A program made the position numbers and the translations under genes. The notes beneath the pieces were generated by a model. The model ran no database searches. It saw nothing but the letters and a program-made list of their open reading frames with translations, and was not told the origin of the DNA. From assembly GCA_030826005.1 (NCBI GenBank), contig JAPJOW010000248.1, forward strand, positions 1-6,028: a stretch of 6,028 bases of DNA, given 5' to 3'. Below, piece by piece: positions 1 through 4,872 of this stretch. Within the stretch, counting starts at the first letter, position 1, and each line of letters begins with the position of its first letter. Origin of the DNA: Aliterella sp. RAGGC_92 (GTDB lineage: Bacteria > Cyanobacteriota > Cyanobacteriia > Cyanobacteriales > Chroococcidiopsidaceae).

Positions 1-610
1 ATTCTTCTATTCCTGCTTCTACCAAATAAGCCAAAATATTAGCAAAATCTTTCATAAAAAAAGTTTCGCCAGTTTTAAGCATTTGCCCCTTTGGTGCATA
101 TACGCTTTTCATTTCTGCTGAGGCAAAAATAATTGGTTCGAGAATACTTGCAGAATAGTGTTGAAAATCCTCTACTTTTACGCCGTTTTGTGCATAATAA
201 ATAGCAGGTTCGGCTACAACTTTAAAAGGTAATCTACCCAACTTCTTATGTACGTGAAAAATTCCGCCAATATTTCCCGGTACAGCCATCGAACCTAAAC
301 CGATATGAAACTCTTGAATCGCGTCGCCAAAGTTAATATTAACAGGATAAAAATTAAGATTAGCTGGTGATTTTCTAGAATGGGGAGTTTGCGAGAAAAA
401 GTCAAATAAAATATTATCGTTATTTTGAGTATGAGCTAATAAAAAGCCCCCACCCGCCGCCGATGTTAGGGTAGACTCAGTTACAAAAGATGCCAAAACT
501 GCCGCCACCGCCGCATCAAAAGCATTACCGCCTAGTTGCAACATTTCAATTCCTGCGGCAGCCGTTTTTTGATTGCCTGCCGCAATTGTACCGCGATTCG
601 GTTTAAGCAT
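1..610 (-). CDS. ggt: Gamma-glutamyltransferase-like protein, N-terminal part (cut by window edge)
   Basis: Reading the minus strand from the ATG at 610 gives 203 uninterrupted codons that run off the left edge, so the C-terminal portion, including the autoprocessing Thr of the small subunit, is not visible. The N-terminus matches the family pattern: GTIAAGNQKTAAAGIEML (7-24), GGNAFDAAVAAVL (28-39), AAGGGFLL (51-58), then GSMAVPGNIGGIF (106-118). Known family members are Ntn-hydrolases that cleave or transfer the gamma-glutamyl group of glutathione and related amides. Where E. coli Ggt has DFREMAP, with the Arg that binds the glutamate carboxylate, this protein reads FDFFSQTP (69-76), so that Arg is Phe. 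The true substrate may therefore differ. No signal peptide is seen at the start, which suggests a cytoplasmic enzyme. The gene begins 3 bases after the aminotransferase stop, so the two are probably co-transcribed. No clear Shine-Dalgarno sequence is visible. The family call is solid; the exact reaction is not. Confidence 0.85.
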   Translation of the reverse strand, partial: MLKPNRGTIAAGNQKTAAAGIEMLQLGGNAFDAAVAAVLASFVTESTLTSAAGGGFLLAHTQNNDNILFDFFSQTPHSRKSPANLNFYPVNINFGDAIQEFHIGLGSMAVPGNIGGIFHVHKKLGRLPFKVVAEPAIYYAQNGVKVEDFQHYSASILEPIIFASAEMKSVYAPKGQMLKTGETFFMKDFANILAYLVEAGIEE

Positions 611-613
611 AAA

Positions 614-1777
614 TTAACGCAAATTATTAACAAACTTATCTAACCTATCCATGCCTTTCTCAATAGAAGTCATGTCGGTAGCATAAGATAAACGAATGTG
701 GTCATCTGCACCAAAAGCTACCCCAGGAATTGCTGCTACTTGCTGAGTTTCTAATAGTTGCTTGCAAAATTCTAAAGAAGTTAACCCAGTTTTGCTGATA
801 TTAACAAACATATAAAATGCACCATCGGGTTTAGCACAAGTTAGTTCGGGAATATCGCTGAGGCGGTTCAACATTACTTTACGCCGTTCAATAAAAGCTT
901 GGCGCATTTGTTCGACGCAATCTTGGGAACTTTCCAACGCTGCGATCGCGCCATACTGAGCAAAAGTACATACATTAGACGTACTATGTCCTTGAATTGT
1001 ACTGACAGCCTTAATTATTTCTGTCGATCCTGCCAAGTAGCCAACCCGCCAACCCGTCATAGAATAGGCTTTCGCAAAACCGCTACTAATTAAAGTGCGA
1101 TCGCATATTTCTTTACCCAAGGAGGCAATACTGATATGCTCTGCCTCATCGTAGATAATTTTCTCGTAGATTTCATCAGAAACAACTAAAATATTTCTTT
1201 TTACAACAACTTCTGCGATCGCCTCAATTTCTGACGGTGTATACACAACCCCCGTAGGGTTAGAAGGAGAATTAAGGACGAGTAACTTAGTTTTGGGTGT
1301 AATTACTAAATCTAAGTGTTCTGGAGTTATTTTATATCCAGTATCGGTTGTATTAACAATAATGGGCGTTCCGGCGGCGAGTTTGACCATTTCGGGATAA
1401 CTCAACCAGTAAGGTGCGGGGATAATTACCTCGTCTCCTACCTCTATCAGCGCCAACATCAGGTTAAACAAGCTATGTTTACCGCCATTAGTGACAATAA
1501 TATTTTCGGCTTGGTAGTCGAGATTGTTATCGGTTTTTAACTTTTGGGCGATCGCACTTCTTAATGCTGGTTCTCCCGCCGCCGCACCGTACTTAGTTTT
1601 GCCTTCATCTAAGGCTTTTTTGGCTGCGGCTTTAATATGTTCTGGAGTGTCAAAATCTGGTTCTCCAGCGCTAAAACTATAAACTTCAATTCCCTCCGCC
1701 TTCATGGCTTTAGCTTTGGCGGCGATTTCCAAAGTTATTGACGGCGTTACCTCACCTACTCTTGCTGCCAGCTTCAT
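614..1777 (-). CDS. aspC: Aspartate aminotransferase, class I fold-type I, subgroup Ib
   Basis: This 387-residue protein has the usual length for a PLP-dependent class I aminotransferase and probably interconverts aspartate/2-oxoglutarate and oxaloacetate/glutamate in the cytoplasm. Visible motifs in order: SAGEPDFDTPEHI (36-48), KTKYGAAAGEPALR (60-73), NGGKHSLFN (97-105), PAPYWLSYPEM (120-130, Trp124 expected to stack on PLP), NSPSNPTG (169-176, Asn173), SDEIYE (200-205, Asp201 and Tyr204) and SSGFAKAYSMTGWRVGY (231-247). Lys236 is the expected Schiff-base lysine, and Arg362 in IRLSYA should hold the substrate alpha-carboxylate. The closest pattern I recall is the Thermus-type Ib enzyme, including Thr15 and Lys100, which also occur in members able to transaminate prephenate. 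The ATG at 1777 fits the family N-terminus, although the upstream ribosome site is weak. A gamma-glutamyltransferase-like gene follows after 3 bases. Family call very sure; aspartate specificity likely but not proven. Confidence 0.92.
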   Translation of the reverse strand: MKLAARVGEVTPSITLEIAAKAKAMKAEGIEVYSFSAGEPDFDTPEHIKAAAKKALDEGKTKYGAAAGEPALRSAIAQKLKTDNNLDYQAENIIVTNGGKHSLFNLMLALIEVGDEVIIPAPYWLSYPEMVKLAAGTPIIVNTTDTGYKITPEHLDLVITPKTKLLVLNSPSNPTGVVYTPSEIEAIAEVVVKRNILVVSDEIYEKIIYDEAEHISIASLGKEICDRTLISSGFAKAYSMTGWRVGYLAGSTEIIKAVSTIQGHSTSNVCTFAQYGAIAALESSQDCVEQMRQAFIERRKVMLNRLSDIPELTCAKPDGAFYMFVNISKTGLTSLEFCKQLLETQQVAAIPGVAFGADDHIRLSYATDMTSIEKGMDRLDKFVNNLR

Positions 1778-1889
1778 ATCTACTACATTTATGGCTTATT
1801 TCTAATCTATTTAGGATAGCCCAGAGTTGCAGTAGGAATTTGTGTTTTTTACTGCGGTAATCGGGAAAGTGCGATCGCCATAACTAAAG

Positions 1890-1920
1890 GTATGGCAAGA
1901 AATGACAATAATTGCCATAC
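1890..1920. promoter_or_regulatory. Perfect inverted repeat, likely ParD operator
   Basis: The arms GTATGGCAA (1890-1898) and TTGCCATAC (1912-1920) are perfectly complementary over 9 bp and separated by 13 bp. The repeat ends 24 bp before the parD ATG at 1945 and is followed at once by an AT-rich TATAAA (1921-1926) that could serve as a -10 element. ParD-type ribbon-helix-helix antitoxins generally repress their own operon by binding palindromes in this position. That this repeat is the operator is inference from position and symmetry. A structural hairpin in the leader is the alternative. Confidence 0.55.
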
Positions 1921-1944
1921 TATAAAAAAACTAGGCAAGTAGCT

Positions 1945-2220
1945 ATGAAAAGCATGAATATTTCTCTACCGGATTCCATGCGGACTTATGTAGAAAGCCA
2001 AGTAGCTAGTGGTGATTACAGTAGCGCCAGCGAGTATTTTCGGCAATTAGTACGCGCCGATCAAAAACGTCAAGCAAATGAACGTTTAGAAGCCTTATTG
2101 CTGGAAGGGTTGGAATCTGGAACTGCTACCCTAATGACTCAACAAGATTGGCAAGAGATTAGTCAAGCTGTGCGATCGGCGGTTGCCAAGCGCGCTGGAT
2201 CGATTAGTAGTAATGAGTGA
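1945..2220 (+). CDS. parD: ParD-family antitoxin (ribbon-helix-helix)
   Basis: This is a 91-residue protein when started at the ATG at 1945. An in-frame TTG at 1912 would add 11 residues but lies inside the palindrome, so I reject it; ATG 1954 is another option. The N-terminus MNISLPDSMRTYVESQVASGDYSSASEYFRQLVR (4-37) has the ParD ribbon-helix-helix pattern: a short beta strand (MNISLP), helix 1, the turn with Gly23, and helix 2. Two such chains dimerise to bind DNA. The C-terminal half (about 45-91) would wrap around and neutralise the toxin. Its last 8 bases overlap the start of parE, the usual coupling for antitoxin-toxin pairs. AGG at 1933-1935 is a weak candidate ribosome site. The family assignment is strong; DNA binding at 1890-1920 is inferred. 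Confidence 0.85.
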   Translation: MKSMNISLPDSMRTYVESQVASGDYSSASEYFRQLVRADQKRQANERLEALLLEGLESGTATLMTQQDWQEISQAVRSAVAKRAGSISSNE

Positions 2221-2539
2221 AGTTAATAAAAAACCACAAGTCATCCGCGATTTGATAGAAATTGCAACCTACATTGCCGAGGATAATATAGATGTGAGCG
2301 ATCGCTTTTTAGCGGCAGCAGAATCAACATTTAACCAATTGGCGAAGATGCCAGAGATGGGGAAAAGTTGCCAATTTACTCATCCTAAGCTGGCTAATGT
2401 TCGGCAGCAACCTATTAAAGGATTTAAAAACTACCTTGTCTTCTACTGCTTAATTGACTCAAAGGTTGAAATTATCCGAGTGATTCATAGCGCACGGGAT
2501 GTAATCGCCATCTTGGATGAGGATTTAGAAGATGATTAA
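2213..2539 (+). CDS. parE: ParE/RelE-superfamily toxin
   Basis: The gene encodes 108 residues from the ATG at 2213, which overlaps the parD end by 8 bases. An upstream in-frame TTG at 2183 is rejected because the ATG gives a normal toxin N-terminus. The pattern is typical of the ParE branch: two N-terminal helices (DLIEIATYIAEDN at 13-25; SDRFLAAAESTFNQLAKMPEMG at 29-50), then beta strands with QQPIKGFKNYLVFYCL (65-80) and EIIRVIHSARDVIAIL (86-101). The HSARD element with Arg95 is characteristic of the family. ParE proteins typically poison DNA gyrase, while RelE proteins cut mRNA at the ribosome. The sequence lacks a convincing RelE catalytic set, so gyrase is the better guess, but the target is not shown here. 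The frame is intact with no truncation. It converges on arsC with a 37-bp gap. Confidence 0.83.
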   Translation: MSEVNKKPQVIRDLIEIATYIAEDNIDVSDRFLAAAESTFNQLAKMPEMGKSCQFTHPKLANVRQQPIKGFKNYLVFYCLIDSKVEIIRVIHSARDVIAILDEDLEDD

Positions 2540-2576
2540 CCATGAATCCAAATCTTTGTCTGTTGGGTATTTGAGT

Positions 2577-2972
2577 TTAACTAAGTTTTGCGACTAACTT
2601 CTCGACTCGTTCTTTGACTTCATCGCGCACTCGGCGAAATGTCTCTATCGGTTGTCCTTCAGGATCGTCAAGTTGCCAATCTTGAAAAACCTCTCTAAGT
2701 ACCCATTCTTCAGGCAAGTTTACACCGCAACCACACAGAGAAATTACCGCGTCGTAGTCCTCAGCTTTAAAGTCACTTAATGCTTTAGAAGTTTGATTGC
2801 TAATATCAATGCCAATTTCGGACATAATATCTACAGTTTTGGGATCTACATGACTTGCTTCTAAGCCAGAACTTGCAACTCCTACTTTTCCTTCTCCCAA
2901 GGTACGTGTGAATCCTTCCGCCATTTGGGAACGACGAGAATTTTTCTTGCAGACAAACATAATTTTTTTCAT
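2577..2972 (-). CDS. arsC: Arsenate reductase ArsC, low-molecular-weight phosphatase fold, glutaredoxin-linked type
   Basis: This 131-residue protein should reduce arsenate to arsenite in the cytoplasm. The N-terminal P-loop is C8-KKNSR-R14-S15, the CX5R(S/T) nucleophile loop of low-molecular-weight tyrosine phosphatases and related ArsC. SLCGCGVNLPEEW (78-90) holds the resolving pair Cys80 and Cys82, and DWQLDDP (98-104) holds the expected general acid Asp103. The Cys8/Cys80/Cys82 layout matches what is known for the Synechocystis ArsC, which uses glutathione and glutaredoxin rather than thioredoxin; the electron donor here is inferred from that. Its ATG overlaps the arsH stop as ATGA (2969-2972), so translation is probably coupled. 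It is the last gene of the arsR-aqpS-arsH-arsC cluster. No strong terminator is seen after it. High confidence. Confidence 0.94.
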   Translation of the reverse strand: MKKIMFVCKKNSRRSQMAEGFTRTLGEGKVGVASSGLEASHVDPKTVDIMSEIGIDISNQTSKALSDFKAEDYDAVISLCGCGVNLPEEWVLREVFQDWQLDDPEGQPIETFRRVRDEVKERVEKLVAKLS

Positions 2973-3604
2973 AGTTTTGAGGTAGTAAGTTCCAAGGCTT
3001 TTGTTGCTTCTTTGCGTTCGCTGTAACGGTCTGTCAGATAATCGGTTTGGTCGCGTAGCAGGATAGTAAATTTGTATAGTTCCTCCATTACGTCAATTAC
3101 GCGATCGCGGTAAGCGGATTCTTTCATCGTTCCATCGTCATTAAACTCCTGGTATGCTTTGGCTACAGACGATTGATTGGGAATGGTAAACATCCGCATC
3201 CATCTACCCAAAATTCGCATCGTATTAACTGCATTAAATGACTGCGAACCCCCGCTTACTTGCATAACTGCTAAAGTCCTTCCTTGAGTTGGTCTAACAG
3301 CGCCCATAGCTAAAGGAATCCAGTCTATTTGATTTTTTAAAATGCCTGTAATATTGCCGTGCATTTCTGGCGATGTCCAAACTTGACCTTCAGACCACAA
3401 ACTCAATTCCCGTAACTCTTGTACTTTGGGGTGTGTCGCCTCTACACTACCTTGCAAAGGTAATTCGCGGGGGTCAAAAAATCGCGTTTCTGCACCAAGT
3501 TCAGTAATAATTCTCGCCCCTTCTTCTGCTAGAAGGCGACTATAAGATCGTTCCCGCAATGAACCGTATAAAAATAAAATCCTTGGTTTATGGGTGCTAG
3601 ACAT
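2969..3604 (-). CDS. arsH: ArsH, NADPH-dependent FMN reductase-like flavoprotein
   Basis: Starting at the ATG at 3604 gives 211 residues, a normal ArsH length. A longer in-frame start (TTG at 3646) would overlap the channel gene by 50 bases and lacks a good ribosome site, whereas AAGGA at 3612-3616 sits 7 bases before ATG 3604. Flavodoxin-like fold motifs: GSLRERSYSR (14-23, FMN phosphate loop), SPEMHGNITGILKNQIDWI (78-96) and VSGGSQSFNAVNTMRILGRWMR (from 116). ArsH proteins studied elsewhere oxidise trivalent methylarsenicals with NADPH/FMN, and the Synechocystis homologue has quinone and metal reductase activity; the in vivo job is not settled from sequence. It overlaps the channel gene by 8 bases and arsC by 4, so all three form one translational unit. 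High confidence in the family. Confidence 0.93.
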   Translation of the reverse strand: MSSTHKPRILFLYGSLRERSYSRLLAEEGARIITELGAETRFFDPRELPLQGSVEATHPKVQELRELSLWSEGQVWTSPEMHGNITGILKNQIDWIPLAMGAVRPTQGRTLAVMQVSGGSQSFNAVNTMRILGRWMRMFTIPNQSSVAKAYQEFNDDGTMKESAYRDRVIDVMEELYKFTILLRDQTDYLTDRYSERKEATKALELTTSKL

Positions 3605-4316
3605 CTTGAAATCCTTGAGAAAGTAGCCGATAAACAATAACTGCAAGCTGCGCGCCTAAAATCGGTGCAAACCAATAAACCCATTGATACTGCATATTTC
3701 CCCCAACTAAAGCGGGTGCGAGACTACGCACGGGGTTCATACTTGCGCCCGTAATAGACCCCATACAAGCAGCTTCAAGTCCTACCGTTAAGCCAATTGC
3801 CAAACCTGCAAACCCAGTGTGGGCGCGGCGGTCGAGTCCTGAACCTAAAATAATTAACATCAAAACAAAGGTTAAAACTGTTTCTAAAATCAAAGACTGC
3901 AACCAGTTATCATTTAGCGGTAAAGTTGCCCCTAGTTTGGCAATATTTCCTAAACTGAGGAGTAATAAAGTTGAAGCTGCGATCGCGCCTACAGATTGCG
4001 CCAATATATAAGGCAATACTCGCTTATTTGGAAATACCCCACTCGTCCAAAAAGCTAGAGTTACCGCCGGGTTAAAATGCGCGCCGCTTAAATGCCCCAT
4101 GCTATAAATTAAAGCCGCAACCACCGCCCCAAATACAAAGCTAATACCTAAATGAGTAACTGCACCGTTGCTAATGGAGTTAGTTATTACAGCGCCCGTA
4201 CCTGCAAACACTAAAATAAATGTGCCAATTCCTTCAGCTAATGCTTCCCGCCAGCAAATACTCAAAGATTTAGATAAAGACCTCTGGAAAGGAAGTTTTA
4301 AGCCGTGCTTCAGCAT
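3597..4316 (-). CDS. aqpS: MIP-family channel (aquaglyceroporin, AqpS-like) in the ars operon
   Basis: This 239-residue integral membrane protein has the MIP signature: EALAEGIGTF (24-33), SGAHFNPAVTLAFW (77-90, first NPA box at 82-84) and TGASMNPVRSLAPALVGG (189-206, second box NPV at 194-196, pore Arg197). About six hydrophobic segments are visible (roughly 24-46, 55-75, 101-123, 139-160, 167-187, 212-233). Aligning by eye to AqpZ, the aromatic/arginine filter would be Phe62, Ala182, Ala191 and Arg197. The His typical of water-only aquaporins is absent, which fits a wider pore for glycerol-like solutes such as As(OH)3. Position between arsR and arsH/arsC matches the role of AqpS in Sinorhizobium meliloti, where the channel stands in for an arsenite pump; that function is inferred here. 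The start at 4316 lacks a ribosome site, and the first ~20 residues do not resemble the family, so a shorter form is possible. The promoter just upstream carries ArsR-type operators. Confidence 0.88.
   Translation of the reverse strand: MLKHGLKLPFQRSLSKSLSICWREALAEGIGTFILVFAGTGAVITNSISNGAVTHLGISFVFGAVVAALIYSMGHLSGAHFNPAVTLAFWTSGVFPNKRVLPYILAQSVGAIAASTLLLLSLGNIAKLGATLPLNDNWLQSLILETVLTFVLMLIILGSGLDRRAHTGFAGLAIGLTVGLEAACMGSITGASMNPVRSLAPALVGGNMQYQWVYWFAPILGAQLAVIVYRLLSQGFQDV
3612..3616 (-). promoter_or_regulatory. Ribosome binding site of arsH
   Basis: AAGGA on the minus strand lies 7 bases before the ATG at 3604, inside the last codons of the channel gene. It is the clearest Shine-Dalgarno sequence of the ars cluster and decides the arsH start against the TTG at 3646. 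Confidence 0.65.
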
Positions 4317-4328
4317 TGGCGTAACTCA

Positions 4329-4345
4329 TTTCAATAAAAATTGAT
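4329..4345. promoter_or_regulatory. ArsR operator candidate O1 (early transcribed region of aqpS)
   Basis: TTTCAATAAAAATTGAT contains a perfect TCAAT-AAAA-ATTGA palindrome and matches O2 at 16 of 17 positions. It covers roughly the first 2-18 transcribed bases if the promoter at 4354-4381 is right, and ends 13 bases before the channel ATG. Confidence 0.7.
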
Positions 4346-4353
4346 ATAAGTCT

Positions 4354-4381
4354 ATTATTTCAATAAAAGTTGATTTGTCAA
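4354..4381 (-). promoter_or_regulatory. Promoter of aqpS-arsH-arsC
   Basis: On the minus strand a consensus -35 box TTGACA (4376-4381) is followed after 16 bases by AATAAT (4354-4359), 5 of 6 matches to the sigma-70 -10 box. Expected transcription start is near 4347, about 31 bases before the channel ATG. The arsR stop codon TGA (4378-4380) lies inside the -35 box. The spacer is filled by a 17-bp palindromic operator candidate, so a bound repressor would directly exclude RNA polymerase. Confidence 0.72.
4358..4374. promoter_or_regulatory. ArsR operator candidate O2 (between -35 and -10)
   Basis: TTTCAATAAAAGTTGAT on the plus strand contains TCAA-N6-TTGA, the type of imperfect palindrome bound by ArsR/SmtB repressors. 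It differs from O1 (4329-4345) at one of 17 positions and lies 29 bp from it in the same orientation. It occupies the spacer of the aqpS promoter and the edge of its -10 box. Two 17-bp direct repeats, each built of inverted repeats, are what has been reported for the Synechocystis arsBHC promoter bound by ArsR. Binding here is inferred. Confidence 0.72.
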
Positions 4382-4701
4382 GTACAAGGTATATCTTGAC
4401 AATTACGCGCGGGTAATAATTCACTAAAACGCCGATATTCAGATAAATATTGCTCTAAAGCAACAAATTGAACGAGATTTAAACGGTAATAAATCCAGCG
4501 TCCTTCTTGGCGAGAGTTGATCAAACCCGCATCTTTGAGGGTTTTGAGGTGAAAAGAAAGTTTAGAACCATTTACACCCAAAGCATCAGAAAGTTCGCAT
4601 ACGCAAAGCTCTTGTTTTTTGAGCAGTTCTACAATAGCAATCCGCAGAGGGTCAGAAAGAGCGTGAAATCCAGAAGTAACTGTCGGCAAAACACTTTGCA
4701 T
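4378..4701 (-). CDS. arsR: ArsR/SmtB-family arsenite-responsive repressor
   Basis: The ATG at 4701 gives 107 residues; a TTG one codon upstream (4704) is less likely. The protein is a winged-helix repressor: helix with LSDPLRIAIVELL (15-27), then the metalloid box ELCVCEL (31-37, Cys33 and Cys35) at the alpha3 helix, recognition helix GSKLSFHLKTLKDAGL (45-60), and wing SRQEGRWIYYRL (63-74). In E. coli ArsR, Cys32 and Cys34 sense As(III), with Cys37 as a third ligand. Here the Cys37 position is Ser38, but Cys101 and Cys106 lie near the C-terminus and could take part. It should repress the ars genes and release DNA when As(III) or Sb(III) binds. A 17-bp operator-like palindrome overlaps its own start codon, predicting autorepression. 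The stop codon is embedded in the -35 box of the next promoter. No Shine-Dalgarno is evident. High confidence in family and role. Confidence 0.92.
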   Translation of the reverse strand: MQSVLPTVTSGFHALSDPLRIAIVELLKKQELCVCELSDALGVNGSKLSFHLKTLKDAGLINSRQEGRWIYYRLNLVQFVALEQYLSEYRRFSELLPARNCQDIPCT

Positions 4702-4716
4702 CAATTTTTTTTGAAC
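4700..4716. promoter_or_regulatory. ArsR operator candidate O3 (overlaps arsR start codon)
   Basis: On the plus strand ATCAA-TTTTTT-TTGAA is the same palindrome type as O1 and O2. Read on the minus strand it matches O1 at 15 of 17 positions, in the opposite orientation relative to the genes. It covers the first two bases of the arsR ATG (4699-4701) and the leader just before it, which would suit an autoregulatory roadblock. An AT-rich chance match is possible, but the match and the position speak against it. Confidence 0.58.
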
Positions 4717-4729
4717 TAATTTTGGTATA

Positions 4730-4761
4730 ACTATATTCTAGTTTTATCTTGAATAGGACAA
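4730..4761 (-). promoter_or_regulatory. Possible arsR promoter
   Basis: Upstream of arsR the minus strand shows overlapping -10-like hexamers TATAGT (4730-4735) and TAGAAT (4735-4740), each 5 of 6 to consensus. TTGTCC (4756-4761) is a possible -35, but its spacing is poor (15 bases to TAGAAT, 20 to TATAGT). Either -10 would place the start just before operator O3. Confidence 0.35.
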
Positions 4762-4844
4762 TAGACCTCTAGCACGAATCTATCAATCGTTGGATATACA
4801 GAAATTTTTTTTTGCATAATTCCCAAGCTAAAAATGTTATATGG

Positions 4845-4860
4845 AAACTTTTTCAAGTTT
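4845..4860. repeat. Small inverted repeat
   Basis: AAACTT-TTTC-AAGTTT is a perfect 6-bp stem with a 4-base loop, purely AT-rich except one C/G pair per arm. It lies about 105 bp before the Uma2 gene. Function unknown; it may be a protein site or chance. Confidence 0.4.
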
Positions 4861-4872
4861 TAGTTTCTTTAT

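Noticed and set aside
899..1540. Short plus-strand open frames of 64 and 74 codons opposite the aminotransferase
   Set aside because: They are antisense to a clear aminotransferase gene and show no domain pattern.
1829..1855. Inverted repeat GCAGTA...TACTGC upstream of the aminotransferase
   Set aside because: Arms are only 6 bp with a 15-base spacer and no supporting context, so it could easily be chance.
1912..1944. TTG start adding 11 residues to ParD
   Set aside because: It lies in the right arm of the palindrome at 1890-1920, and the family N-terminus is matched from the ATG at 1945.
3605..3646. Longer ArsH start at TTG 3646
   Set aside because: It would deepen the overlap with the channel gene to 50 bases and ignores the AAGGA site 7 bases before ATG 3604.
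3817..4719. Plus-strand open frames of 64 and 70 codons opposite the channel and arsR genes
   Set aside because: They are antisense shadows of well-supported genes with no recognisable motifs.
4801..4812. T-run as a rho-independent terminator
   Set aside because: No stable GC-rich stem precedes it on either strand, and no gene ends nearby.
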